A program made the translations under genes and the position numbers. DNA of 64,000 bases from assembly GCF_001653195.1 (NCBI RefSeq), contig NZ_JXBB01000023.1, positions 62,001 to 126,000 of the forward strand, given 5' to 3'. Position 1 is the first letter of the stretch, and every line of letters starts with the position of its first letter. The DNA is from Hydrogenibacillus schlegelii. Lineage in GTDB: Bacteria; Bacillota; Bacilli; Thermicanales; DSM-22653. Below are positions 49,223 to 58,091 of this stretch, in pieces. The notes below the pieces were generated by a model. It was given only the letters and a program-made list of their open reading frames with translations, searched no databases and was not told the origin of the DNA.

Positions 49223-49649
49223 GTCGCCGGCGGGCATGACGGTCATCGACGCCGGCACGCGGCTCGAAGGCCATCTGTTCGCCACCGCGGCGGTCCGGAT
49301 CGACGGCACCGTCGAAGGCGACGTCACCGTCGAGGGGGCGCTCGCGATCGGCGCCACCGGACAGGTGCACGGGACGGTCCGGGCCCGGGAAGCCCACATC
49401 GCCGGCAAGGTTCGCGGGGATCTGTTCGTCGCGGAAGCGCTCGTCCTCGAGCGGACCGCCGACATCGAGGGGACGGTGGAGTACGCCGTCCTCGCGGTGG
49501 AAGAAGGGGCGTCCCTGACGGGAACGGTTCGGAAAAAGGCGGCCGATCCGCCGGCGGAAGACGGCGGCCGTCGGAGCCGCTTTCAGACCCGCATCCGGCC
49601 CCACGCGGCGGCGCCGGAGCCGGGAGAGGCGGCGGAGCCGGACGCCTGA
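49194..49649 (+). CDS. Bactofilin family protein (DUF583)
   Basis: Bactofilins polymerise into membrane-associated filaments that often position cell-wall enzymes. The 151-residue protein has the right-handed beta-helix core with short hydrophobic repeats: TVIDAGTRLEGHLFATAAVR, IDGTVEGDVTVEGALAIGA, GQVHGTVRAREAHIAGKV, RGDLFVAEALVLERTADIEG. Basic and Pro/Ala-rich tails flank the core. Start GTG 49194 follows gggagggga and lies inside the M23 gene, so expression of the pair is coupled. Confidence 0.92.
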   Translation: MWKREKPRTESPAGMTVIDAGTRLEGHLFATAAVRIDGTVEGDVTVEGALAIGATGQVHGTVRAREAHIAGKVRGDLFVAEALVLERTADIEGTVEYAVLAVEEGASLTGTVRKKAADPPAEDGGRRSRFQTRIRPHAAAPEPGEAAEPDA

Positions 49650-49653
49650 CGGA

Positions 49654-49692
49654 GCCCGCCGTCCGGGGTCCGGCCGGGGGCGGGCCCTTTTT
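49654..49692 (+). terminator. Probable terminator after the bactofilin gene
   Basis: gcccgcc (49654-49660) pairs with ggcgggc (49679-49685), enclosing a GC-rich loop with further internal pairing, followed by a run of five T residues. Confidence 0.6.
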
Positions 49693-49793
49693 CTTCCCGT
49701 CGGCCGCCGGGGCTCTCAGGCGGCATAAGGCAAACCTTTCCGTTCACACTATGTATGATCGACGCCACCGCGATGAGGAAAAGGGGTGGACGC

Positions 49794-52724
49794 ATGCAGC
49801 CGATCGACTGGCCGGCCGAGTGGGCCGGCTTCGTCCTCGAAGCCGAGGAGACGGTCGAAGAGATTCCGGCGCTGGCCCTCCGGCTCGTGCATCGGCCGAC
49901 CGGGGCGCGGGTGCTGGCCCTCCTCGCCGACGACGACAACAAAGTGTTCGCCGTCGCCTTCCGCACCCCGCCGGCCTCGTCCAACGGCCTGCCGCACATC
50001 CTCGAACATTCGGTGTTGAACGGTTCTCGGAAGTACCCCCTCAAGGAGCCGTTCGTCGAGCTGGCGAAAGGATCGCTGAATACGTTTTTGAACGCGATGA
50101 CCTATCCGGACAAGACCGTCTACCCCGTCGCAAGCCGAAACGAAAAAGACCTCTGGAACCTGATGGACGTCTACCTCGACGCGGTGTTTTTCCCCAACCT
50201 CAAAAACGATCCGATGATTTTAAAACAGGAAGGCTGGCACTACGAACTCCGCCGGCCGGAAGACCCCCTTCTCATCCGGGGCGTCGTCTACAACGAAATG
50301 AAGGGCGCCTACTCCTCGCCGGAGAGCGTCCTCTACCAGGCGCTTCAGAGCGCCCTCTATCCGGATACGCCGTACCGTTTCGACGCCGGCGGCGACCCCG
50401 ACGTCATCCCGACGCTCACGCAGGAGGAGTTCGTCCGCTTTCACGACACGTATTACCATCCGTCCAACGCGTATTTCTTCTTCTACGGCGACCTCGACCT
50501 CAAGGCGGCGCTCAAAAAGCTCGCCGACGACTACCTCGCGGCGTTCGGCCGCCGACCCGCAGGCGCCGCCCCGCTCCGCCAGATGCCCTTCGCCACCGCC
50601 AAGACGGTTCGCGCGCCGTACGCGATCCCGGCGGGGGACGACCCGACCGACAAGGATTTTCTCGCCGTCGGCTTCGCCGCCCACGACGCCCTTGACGTCG
50701 AGACGGCCCTCGCCTTCGACATCCTGAGCTACATCCTCCTCGACAGCCCGGCGGCGCCCCTCAAAGAGGCCCTCCTCCGGGCGGGCTTCGGCCGGGACGT
50801 CTTCGGCCTCTACGAGCCGGCGCTCCGGCAGCCCCTGTTTGCCGTCGTCGCCAAGGGCGCCCGGCGGGAGGATCTCGAGCGGTTCGATGCGGCCGTCCGG
50901 GAAATGCTTTCGCGCTTCGCGGCGGCGGGGCTTCCGCCGAAGCTCGTCGAAGGGGCGATCGCCCGGAAGGAATTCCAGCTCCGGGAGGCGGATTTTCGCG
51001 GTTACCCGAAGGGGCTCGTCTATCTCCTTTCCGCCCTCACGACGTGGCTTTACGACGGCGACCCGCTGGCGCCGCTCCGCTGGGAACCGGCCCTGGAGAC
51101 GATCAAGCGGGAGGCGCCCCACGGCTACTTCGAGCGGCTCCTCCGGACGCGGCTTCTTGCCAACGAGCATCGGGTCCGACTCGCCCTCGAAGCGACGCCC
51201 GGGCTCGAGGAAGAAAAGCAGGCGACCCTCGAAAAATCCCTGGCCGAGCGGAAAGCGTCTCTCTCCGAAGCGGAAAAGGCGGCCCTCGTCGCCGAGACGG
51301 AAGCGCTGCTTCGGCGCCAGACGACGCCGGACGATCCGGAAGCCTTAAAGGCGATTCCGATCCTCTCCCTCGACGAGGTGCCGAAGACCGTCGAGCCGAT
51401 TCCGACGGCGGCGGAGACGGTCGCCGGGACGACGCTCCTCGTGCACGCGCTTTCGACGAACGGCGTCGCCTACGGCAGCCTCTATTTTTCCCTCGCCGAC
51501 GTCGCCCCGGACGACCTTCCCCGGGCGTCGGCCTTAAGCGCCCTCCTCGGCCGCATAGGCACCCGCCGGCGGACGTACGGCGAACTCGCCACCGCCCTTG
51601 ACCTCGCCACCGGCGGCTTCCGGGCGTCGGTCGAGACGATCGAGCGGGCGGACGGCTCGGGCTATACGCCGTACCTCGTCGTCCGCTTCAAGGCGCTTCG
51701 GCCGAAGCTGCCCGAGGCGCTCGCCCTCGTCCGGGAAATCCTCACCGAAAGCCGCTTCGATGACGTCCGGCGGGTCCGGGAGCTTTTCGACGAACAGGCC
51801 TCCCGCCTCGAAATGAGCCTGTACGACCGGGGCCACCTCGTCGCGGCGGGGCGGATGCTCGCCCTCTTTTCGCCGGCGGCCAGGGTGCGAGATCTTACCG
51901 GCGGCATCGCCTATTTTCACGCGCTCAAAGGCTGGCTCAAGGATGAGCGGGCGTTTCGGGACGTCGTCGAGGGGCTGGACGGCCTCCTGCACCGGACCGT
52001 CCGCCGGGCCGCCCTCCTCGGCTCGGTCACCGTCGATCCGGACGACGCCCCGGCGTATCGGGCGGCGTACGCCGCCTTCCTCGAGGCCCTGCCGGAAGGA
52101 ACGCCGCCCCGGCCGGCGCCGCCGCCGGAGGTCGGCCGCCTGAGGAGCGAAGGCCTTCTTTCGGCGGCAAAGGTCCAGTACGTCGCCAAGGGGTACAACT
52201 TCCGGACCCTCGGCTACGGGTACACCGGCCGGCTGGAAGTGCTCCGGACGCTCCTTACCTACGACTACCTGTGGAATCGCGTCCGGGTCCAGGGAGGCGC
52301 CTACGGGAGCTTCGTCACCTTCGACCGGAGCGGGAACGTGGCCTTCGCCTCTTACCGCGATCCGCACCTCGACGAGACGCTGGCCGTCTTCGACGAGGCG
52401 CCGGCCTTCATCGAGCGGTTTTCCGCCGACGGGCGGGAGATGACCAAGCTCATCCTGGGCACCGTAAGCCGCCTCGACCGGCCCCTGACGCCGGCGATGA
52501 AAGGCGAGCGGGGCGATTATCTCTATCTTGCCGGCCTCGACGAGGCGACCCTCAACGCCGAGCGGGCGGAGATCCTCGCCACGACGCCGGAGGACATCCG
52601 CCGCCTCGCGCCGCTTGTCCGGGACGTCCTCGCCCACGGCCGGATCGCCGTCCTCGGCGGGAGCGAGCGCCTGCGGGCGGCCGGCGACCGCTTCGACGTC
52701 CTCACCCGCGTCACCGACGACTGA
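49794..52724 (+). CDS. Presequence-protease-like zinc peptidase, M16C family
   Basis: Large clam-shaped metallopeptidase related to PreP/CYM1, which degrades short unstructured peptides; bacterial roles are poorly defined. The 976-residue protein has the inverted zinc motif HILEH (His68, Glu71, His72) and the distal ligand Glu168 in YNEMKGAYSSPESVLYQ. Characteristic N-terminal phrases are SSNGLPHILEHSVLNGSRKY and FVELAKGSLNTFLNAMTYPD. The C-terminal half repeats the M16 fold without metal ligands. There is no signal peptide, so it is cytoplasmic. ATG 49794 is preferred over upstream starts, having aaaggggtgg before it. Its 3' end overlaps the convergent kinase-like gene by 14 bases. Confidence 0.93.
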   Translation: MQPIDWPAEWAGFVLEAEETVEEIPALALRLVHRPTGARVLALLADDDNKVFAVAFRTPPASSNGLPHILEHSVLNGSRKYPLKEPFVELAKGSLNTFLNAMTYPDKTVYPVASRNEKDLWNLMDVYLDAVFFPNLKNDPMILKQEGWHYELRRPEDPLLIRGVVYNEMKGAYSSPESVLYQALQSALYPDTPYRFDAGGDPDVIPTLTQEEFVRFHDTYYHPSNAYFFFYGDLDLKAALKKLADDYLAAFGRRPAGAAPLRQMPFATAKTVRAPYAIPAGDDPTDKDFLAVGFAAHDALDVETALAFDILSYILLDSPAAPLKEALLRAGFGRDVFGLYEPALRQPLFAVVAKGARREDLERFDAAVREMLSRFAAAGLPPKLVEGAIARKEFQLREADFRGYPKGLVYLLSALTTWLYDGDPLAPLRWEPALETIKREAPHGYFERLLRTRLLANEHRVRLALEATPGLEEEKQATLEKSLAERKASLSEAEKAALVAETEALLRRQTTPDDPEALKAIPILSLDEVPKTVEPIPTAAETVAGTTLLVHALSTNGVAYGSLYFSLADVAPDDLPRASALSALLGRIGTRRRTYGELATALDLATGGFRASVETIERADGSGYTPYLVVRFKALRPKLPEALALVREILTESRFDDVRRVRELFDEQASRLEMSLYDRGHLVAAGRMLALFSPAARVRDLTGGIAYFHALKGWLKDERAFRDVVEGLDGLLHRTVRRAALLGSVTVDPDDAPAYRAAYAAFLEALPEGTPPRPAPPPEVGRLRSEGLLSAAKVQYVAKGYNFRTLGYGYTGRLEVLRTLLTYDYLWNRVRVQGGAYGSFVTFDRSGNVAFASYRDPHLDETLAVFDEAPAFIERFSADGREMTKLILGTVSRLDRPLTPAMKGERGDYLYLAGLDEATLNAERAEILATTPEDIRRLAPLVRDVLAHGRIAVLGGSERLRAAGDRFDVLTRVTDD

Positions 52725-53946
52725 ACGCCGCCCGACGGGTCGCGTCGGGTTCCGGCGGCGGCGGAAACGAAAGGCGGAGGAGCCCGCCGCCCTCCCCGAC
52801 GAGGGCGGAGGTGCCGCCGCAGGCGGCGACCAGCCGCCGGAGGGCGCCGACCGCCTCCCGGACCGCTCCGCCGACCGGCGCGGCGGGAAGGCGGATCACA
52901 AGCCCCCGCCCTTCCTCGGCCACCGTGATCCGGAGGGGGTCCGGCGAGGCGTCCCGGACGGCGTCGGTGAGGAGATCGAGGGCGGCAAGAAGCTGCCGGC
53001 GGTCGACCCACGCCGGCCGCTTCCCTTCGCCGCTTACGGCCACCGCCTCCGGATCCGGCCGCTCCGCCCGCCAGCGCTCAAGCGCCGGAAGCAGGACGAG
53101 GACCTCGGGCCTAGGCGCCTCCGGCGCGTAGACCAGCGTCATGCGGTCGAGCGTCGCCTGCATCGCCTGGAGCGCTTCGGCGACCGGCGCCCGCCACGGC
53201 GGGGAGAGGGCTTCGGGATGGGCGGCGAAGTACCCCATGACCGTGGCCAGCGGGTTCCGAAGCCGGTCGGCGACGTCCCGAGCGAGGGCGGCGGCCCGAT
53301 CGGCGGGGGCGGCGGCCTGACCAAGCGCCCGATGGGCGGCGGCCCAGGCGTCGAGCGCCCGGTCGACCGGCGCCGCGCGGTCGAGCATCAGCTCGAGGAA
53401 GGCGGCGCCGCCCAGGGGGCTGAAGTCCGCCTCTGAACCCGAGACCGCCGGGCCGGCGAGGCTCGTCCACCGGTGGAACAGCCGGTGCGGGTGTTCGGCG
53501 CCGACGAGCCAGGCGGCCCGCTCCCGCTTAAGGGCGGCGTCGAGCGCCGTCGGCGGATACGATCCCCCCCGCTTCAGGCCCGGCCGGAGGCCGTACGGCC
53601 GTCGGGTGAGGGGGTGATCGGCCGGCGAAACCGCGAGCACGCGCCCGGCGGCGTCGGCGATGAGCCAAAACGGCCGCCACGCCGCCGCAAGGCGTTCTTC
53701 GGCGGCGCGGGCGGCGGCGTCGAGCAGGCGGCCGAAGCCGGGCGCAGGGGGGGCGACATCGTAGCGTCGAAGCGGCTCTCCGGCGACATCCTGCCCGGCG
53801 TAAGCCCGCCAGAGGGCGAGCACCGTCGGGCGAACCGGCGGCCGGGGATCGCCCGCCTCAAAAAAGGCCCGCCAGGCGTCCAGCGCCGGATCGTCGTCCG
53901 GCCCCTTCTGCCCGGCGGCCAGCGGGAACTCTCGATCGGGCGACAT
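52711..53946 (-). CDS. Degenerate histidine-kinase-like protein with AcoR-type GAF sensor
   Basis: A 411-residue soluble protein. The N-terminal 180 residues resemble the sensor domain of AcoR-type regulators: a WRAYAGQDV start, FWLIADAAGRVLAVSP, then EHPHRLFHRWTSLAGPAVSG. A dimerisation-helix region has VADRLRNPLATVMGYF, where Asp227 replaces the phosphoacceptor histidine of the HE(L/I)RNPL motif. The C-terminal domain has only a faint N-box (LLAALDLLTDAVRDASPD) and no DxGxG or GxGLGL glycine boxes. It is therefore probably not an active kinase and may act as a phosphotransferase-like or regulatory partner. No response regulator is adjacent. Confidence 0.7.
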   Translation of the reverse strand: MSPDREFPLAAGQKGPDDDPALDAWRAFFEAGDPRPPVRPTVLALWRAYAGQDVAGEPLRRYDVAPPAPGFGRLLDAAARAAEERLAAAWRPFWLIADAAGRVLAVSPADHPLTRRPYGLRPGLKRGGSYPPTALDAALKRERAAWLVGAEHPHRLFHRWTSLAGPAVSGSEADFSPLGGAAFLELMLDRAAPVDRALDAWAAAHRALGQAAAPADRAAALARDVADRLRNPLATVMGYFAAHPEALSPPWRAPVAEALQAMQATLDRMTLVYAPEAPRPEVLVLLPALERWRAERPDPEAVAVSGEGKRPAWVDRRQLLAALDLLTDAVRDASPDPLRITVAEEGRGLVIRLPAAPVGGAVREAVGALRRLVAACGGTSALVGEGGGLLRLSFPPPPEPDATRRAAFSRR

Positions 53947-53997
53947 CGCGACGACTCCGTTAGGCCGACCGGACCATCGTCGGCGGCCGAATTCTTA

Positions 53998-54006
53998 TGC
54001 TATGAT
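53998..54006 (+). promoter_or_regulatory. Possible extended -10 promoter for tmk
   Basis: TGc TATGAT (53998-54006) is an extended -10 element 47 bases before the proposed tmk start. No good -35 hexamer is seen at 17 or 18 bases. Confidence 0.4.
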
Positions 54007-54052
54007 AAACAAATTGGGATGATCGGACAAGGGACCGAAGGAGGCGTCGACG

Positions 54053-54688
54053 ATTACCGTCCATGAGCGGCTGATCGCGCTGGAAGGGATCGAAGGGGCC
54101 GGCAAGACGACCGTCGCCGAACGGCTGGCGGCGCGCCTTCAGGCCCTCGGCCACGCCGTCGTGCGGACCCGGGAGCCGGGCGGCGTGCCCCTGGCGGAGA
54201 AGATCCGCGCTCTCCTCCTGGACGAGGCCGGGGAGGCGCTCGATGCCGGCGCCGAGGCCCTTCTCTTTGCGGCCGCCCGCCGGCTTCACGTCCGGGAAAT
54301 CATCGCGCCGGCGCTCGCCGCCGGGCGCTTCGTCCTCGTCGACCGCTACATCGACTCCTCGCTCGTCTACCAGGGGCTTGTCGGCGGCGCCGGCGTGGAG
54401 GCGGTCCGGGCGATCAATGCGTTTGCCGTCGGGGACTACTTTCCGGCGGTCACCGTCCTTCTGGACCTCGATCCGGACGAGGCGCTCCGGCGCCTGGCCG
54501 CCGATCGGCGCCGGGCGGCGAGCCGCTTCGACCGCCGGCCGCCGGCCTTTCACCGGCGCGTCCGGGACGGCTACCTCCGGCTGGCCCGGGAGGCCCCGGA
54601 ACGGTTCATCGTCGTCGACGCCGGGGCGCCCCTGGAGGCGGTGGTGGAGGCGGCCTTTTCGGCCCTTCGGGCCCGCTACGGTCTGTAG
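54053..54688 (+). CDS. tmk: Thymidylate kinase, apparently starting at ATT
   Basis: Phosphorylates dTMP to dTDP. Reading from 54053 gives about 211 residues: ITVHERLIALEGIEGAGKTT with the P-loop (residues 12-19). The DRX motif region is FVLVDRYIDSSLVYQGL, and TREPGGVPLAEKIR follows. The open frame extends upstream only to a stop at 54020 and contains no ATG, GTG or TTG before the P-loop. ATT 54053 lies 8 bases after a perfect aaggagg (54038-54044), so it is the best start. The internal GTG 54161 would delete the P-loop. CTG 54071 is an alternative without a ribosome site. Confidence 0.88.
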   Translation: MTVHERLIALEGIEGAGKTTVAERLAARLQALGHAVVRTREPGGVPLAEKIRALLLDEAGEALDAGAEALLFAAARRLHVREIIAPALAAGRFVLVDRYIDSSLVYQGLVGGAGVEAVRAINAFAVGDYFPAVTVLLDLDPDEALRRLAADRRRAASRFDRRPPAFHRRVRDGYLRLAREAPERFIVVDAGAPLEAVVEAAFSALRARYGL

Positions 54689-54800
54689 CGCCCGGCGCCG
54701 GCGGCGCGGGCCGGCCTTCGCCGGGGAACGCCCCCGGTCTCCGAACGTCTGCCCTCCGTCCGAAAGGCTGAGTCAGGTTGCTCGAGAAAGAAGGGACGCG

Positions 54801-55742
54801 ATGCGCTACGCCCTCGCCGTCGATCTCGGCGGCACGTCGATCAAGTTTGGCCTTGTGAGCGAAGCGGGCGACATCGTCCTCCGGCACGAGCGCTCGACGC
54901 CGAAAGCCGGCGGCCCTCCGGCGGTCGTCGCCGCCATCGCCGAAGGGCTTCAGGCGCTCCTCGCCGGAGAGGCCGCCCCGGCCCTCGCCGGCGTCGGCAT
55001 CGGCATCCCGGGCCTTGTCGATCCGGAGACGAAGACCGTCGCCCTCGCCCCGAACCTCGGCTGGGCCGACGTCCCGGCCGGCGCGCTGTTCGCCGAGGCG
55101 CTGCCGTGGCCGGTGGCGCTGGAAAATGACGCCCGGGCCGCACTCCTCGGGGAGCGGTGGCGGGGCGCCGCCCGGGGCGTCGACGACGTCCTCCTCGTCA
55201 CGCTCGGCACCGGCGTCGGCGGCGCCGTCTTGAGCGGCGGCCGCCTCCTCCGGGGGGCGCGAGGCCTGGCCGGCGAGATCGGTCACCTTCCGGTCCATCC
55301 GGCCGGCGTCCGCTGCGGCTGCGGCGCCGTCGGCTGCCTGGAGACGGAAGCGTCGGCGACGGCTCTCGTCCGGCACGTCGAGGCGGCCCTTCGCCGGGGG
55401 GAGCCGTCGGCGCTGGCGGGCCGCCCCCTCTCCCCGGTGGCGATCGCCCAGGCGGCGGAAGCCGGCGACGCGGTCGCCCGGGCGGCCTTCGACCGCGTCG
55501 GCCGCTTTCTCGGCCTCGCTTTGGCCGGGCTGGCGAACGCGTTGAACCCCGCCTTGATCCTCCTCGGCGGCGGGTTGGCGTCGGCGGAGGCCTTCTTCCG
55601 GCCGGCGATGTGGGCGGCCTTTTCGGCCCATGTCCTGCCGGCGCACCGGGCGGCGGTCGACATTCGCCGGGCCGCCCTCGGGAACGACGCCGGCCTCGTC
55701 GGCGCCGCCTACGCCGCCTTTTCCGCCGCCGTCGCCGGCTGA
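54801..55742 (+). CDS. glcK: ROK-family glucokinase
   Basis: Phosphorylates glucose with ATP. The 313-residue protein has the phosphate-1 motif LAVDLGGTSIKFGLV (Asp8) and sugar-binding VALENDARAALLGE with catalytic Asp110. The glycine-rich LLVTLGTGVGGAVLSGG follows. The ROK zinc site is formed by His162, Cys172, Cys174 and Cys179 (CGCGAVGC), with Glu159 nearby. ATG 54801 follows gaaagaaggga. It is a cytoplasmic enzyme. Exact sugar preference cannot be proven, but the sequence is GlcK-like rather than a repressor, as no HTH is present. Confidence 0.9.
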   Translation: MRYALAVDLGGTSIKFGLVSEAGDIVLRHERSTPKAGGPPAVVAAIAEGLQALLAGEAAPALAGVGIGIPGLVDPETKTVALAPNLGWADVPAGALFAEALPWPVALENDARAALLGERWRGAARGVDDVLLVTLGTGVGGAVLSGGRLLRGARGLAGEIGHLPVHPAGVRCGCGAVGCLETEASATALVRHVEAALRRGEPSALAGRPLSPVAIAQAAEAGDAVARAAFDRVGRFLGLALAGLANALNPALILLGGGLASAEAFFRPAMWAAFSAHVLPAHRAAVDIRRAALGNDAGLVGAAYAAFSAAVAG

Positions 55743-55799
55743 AGCCAAAGGCGGCGAAACGGCTCGCCGCCCGGGAGGAAGCGCCGCCGGCGCCGGAGG

Positions 55800-57836
55800 C
55801 TAGCGCCCGGAGATCGGGTCGCCGAACAGCTGCCGAAACCGGTCGATGAGCGATGCGCGCCGCTCGGCCGGAGGAGCCGGCGGCCGGCCTTCCCGTTCGG
55901 CCGGCCCGGAGCCTGCCGCAAGACCGCACGGGGCCGGCGGTTCGGTGCCCCGGACGAAATAGACGAGCGTTCCCCGGCCGCACGTCGCCCGCCCGCTCGC
56001 TTCGTCGACGTAAGCGGCGGCGACGCCGTCCGGGATCGGGAACAGGTGCGGCGGGACGTCCCGAAGCGCCCCCTCCAGCACGTCCGCAAACAGATGCTTG
56101 GCGACCGGACCGGCGATCCTGTCGTCGATCGGCCGGGCGTCGTCCCGACCGACCCAAACGACGACGGCGAGATCCGGCGTGTAGCCTGCCATCCAGGCGT
56201 CGGTCGCCGTCGTGCCGGATTTTCCCGCGACGGGACGGTGGATGTCGGCGGCGATGAGGGCCGCCGTCCCCATCGCTTCCGGCGTTTCGCCGACGTCGAA
56301 GACGCCCTCCAAAAGCCGGGTGAGGACGAAGACCGTCGCCGGATCGGCCGCCGGCTCCCGTTTCGGCCGGGCCTCGTAGAGGACCCGGCCGTCTTTCGTT
56401 TCCACCCGCTCGACGAGGTGAAGCGGCGCATGAAGGCCGCCGGCGGCGAGGGTGGTGTACGCCTCGGCGAGCTCGAGGGGCGTCACCCCCTGCGCGCCGA
56501 GGGCGAGGGCCGGCACCGCCGGAAGCGGGGATCGGATGCCGAGGTCGTGCGCCCGCCGGACGACCGCCTCGGCACCGGCGGCCATGAGGGCCGAGACGGC
56601 GTAAATGTTGTCGGAGCGCTTGACGGCCCGGAGCATCGTGATCGGCCCGTAGTAACGGTCGCCGTAATTTTTCGGCGCGTACGTCCGGCCGCCGTCGTAG
56701 ACGAAGACCGTCGGTTTGGAGTCGACGACGGAAAGCGGCGTCATGCCGGCCTCGAGGGCGGCGAGGTAGACGATCGGCTTGAAGGCCGACCCCGGAGGCC
56801 GGCGGGCGGCGGTCCGGTCGAACGGTTCGGTGCGAAAGTCCCGGCCGCCGACGAGCGCCCGGATGCCGCCGTCCGCCGGATCGGCGGCGACGATCGCCGC
56901 CGTGAGGCCGTCGGCGTCGCCGGCAGGGAGGCGCCGGGCGAGGGCGGCTTCGGCGGCCTGCATTGCCTTCGGGTCCAGGGTGAGGGTCACCGTGAGGCCG
57001 GCGTACGGCTGGACGGCCCGGGGGAGGCCGAGCTCGGCCTCGAGAAACCGGACGGCCGCCTCCCGGGCGTAGCCGTAAAGGTCCGGCGCCGGTTTGCGCC
57101 GGACGAGGGCCAGCGGCGCCTCGGCGGCTCGGTCCGCCTCCTCCGGCGAGAGGGTGCCGGCGTCGACCATCGCCCGGAGCACCTCCCGCCGCCGGGCCAG
57201 CGCCGCCTCCGGGTGAGCGAACGGCTCGTAGAGCGCCGGCCCTTTGGGGATGCCGGCGAGGAGCGCCGCCTCGGGGAGGGTGAGGTCGGCGGCCGATTTG
57301 CCGAAGTAAAGCCGGGCCGCCGCCTCGACGCCGTAGGCGCCGTTGCCGTAGTAGATCGTGTTCAAGTACCGTTCGAGAATGGCTTCCTTCGTCAGCGTCC
57401 GCTCGAGCTTGAGGGCCAAAACCGCCTCCCGGAGCTTCCGGCTCCACGTCCGCTCGTGGCTCAAATAGGCGTTCCGGGCGAGCTGCTGCGTGATCGTGCT
57501 TCCGCCTTCCATCAGGCGACCCGCCCGCAGGTTGTGGACGAGGGCGCCGGCGATGCGGATCGGGTCGAGGCCGAAGTGCCGGTAAAACCGCCGGTCTTCC
57601 ACCGCCAGCGTCGCCTCGATGAGCGCCGGGCTGATCGCCGCAAGGGGCACCTCGACCGGCGCGTCCCCGCCCGGAAGGGGCGTCCCGTCGCGAAACCGCC
57701 AGTCGATGCCCGGCCGCTCCGGCGGCGGAAGCGGTCCGGTGTTCACGTAAAGAAAAACGACGACCCCGGCGAGCCCGAGCCCGACGAGCCCGATCAGCCT
57801 GGCGATCCCGCGGGCGATGCCGAAAAACCGCCGCAC
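55800..57836 (-). CDS. pbpG: Class A penicillin-binding protein (PbpG-like)
   Basis: Bifunctional glycosyltransferase and transpeptidase anchored in the membrane. The 678-residue protein has a TM helix ([18 protein letters not shown]). The GT51 domain has Glu80 in [16 protein letters not shown] and [12 protein letters not shown]. The transpeptidase has SxxK at Ser350-Lys353 (PPGSAFKP), SDN (408-410) and KSGTT (539-543). A C-terminal tail of about 60 residues is low complexity. Its position beside speE-speB matches pbpG of B. subtilis, a forespore-expressed gene. Start GTG 57836 follows aagaaggga. Confidence 0.93.
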   Translation of the reverse strand: MRRFFGIARGIARLIGLVGLGLAGVVVFLYVNTGPLPPPERPGIDWRFRDGTPLPGGDAPVEVPLAAISPALIEATLAVEDRRFYRHFGLDPIRIAGALVHNLRAGRLMEGGSTITQQLARNAYLSHERTWSRKLREAVLALKLERTLTKEAILERYLNTIYYGNGAYGVEAAARLYFGKSAADLTLPEAALLAGIPKGPALYEPFAHPEAALARRREVLRAMVDAGTLSPEEADRAAEAPLALVRRKPAPDLYGYAREAAVRFLEAELGLPRAVQPYAGLTVTLTLDPKAMQAAEAALARRLPAGDADGLTAAIVAADPADGGIRALVGGRDFRTEPFDRTAARRPPGSAFKPIVYLAALEAGMTPLSVVDSKPTVFVYDGGRTYAPKNYGDRYYGPITMLRAVKRSDNIYAVSALMAAGAEAVVRRAHDLGIRSPLPAVPALALGAQGVTPLELAEAYTTLAAGGLHAPLHLVERVETKDGRVLYEARPKREPAADPATVFVLTRLLEGVFDVGETPEAMGTAALIAADIHRPVAGKSGTTATDAWMAGYTPDLAVVVWVGRDDARPIDDRIAGPVAKHLFADVLEGALRDVPPHLFPIPDGVAAAYVDEASGRATCGRGTLVYFVRGTEPPAPCGLAAGSGPAEREGRPPAPPAERRASLIDRFRQLFGDPISGR

Positions 57837-57893
57837 GCGCTTCCCTTCTTTCCGGTCCAAACCGGTCCTGCCAAGTCGCCTTCTTTTTCTTCC

Positions 57894-57922
57894 AGTATGG
57901 GAGGCGGCGGCGCCGGTCATAC
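57894..57922 (-). promoter_or_regulatory. Candidate forespore promoter for the pbpG-like gene
   Basis: On the minus strand GTATG (57922-57918), one base and 17 bases precede CATACT (57899-57894), close to the SigG pattern. Element sequence and spacing match those found upstream of yyaC. Confidence 0.45.
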
Positions 57923-58009
57923 GTCCCGCGGCGGATCCGTCCGGCGGCCGCCGGTTCGCCCGGCGACATCGGCCGTTTGTTCTTCGGCGAGCGGGGCGCC
58001 GCCGGGCCC

Positions 58010-58037
58010 TTGCGCCGGCGGACGAAACGATTATAAT
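58010..58037 (+). promoter_or_regulatory. SigA promoter for speE-speB
   Basis: TTGCGC (58010-58015), a 16-base spacer and perfect TATAAT (58032-58037), 54 bases before the speE start. Confidence 0.75.
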
Positions 58038-58091
58038 CGCTCTGAAAGCCCGGCAGGGCCGGGCGATTTTCACGAGAGCGGGGTCGGGACC

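Noticed and set aside
54063-54075. ATG at 54063 as the tmk start, or a frameshift in tmk
   Set aside because: This ATG is in another frame and hits TGA after three codons. The tmk frame itself is open and continuous, so no frameshift is needed.
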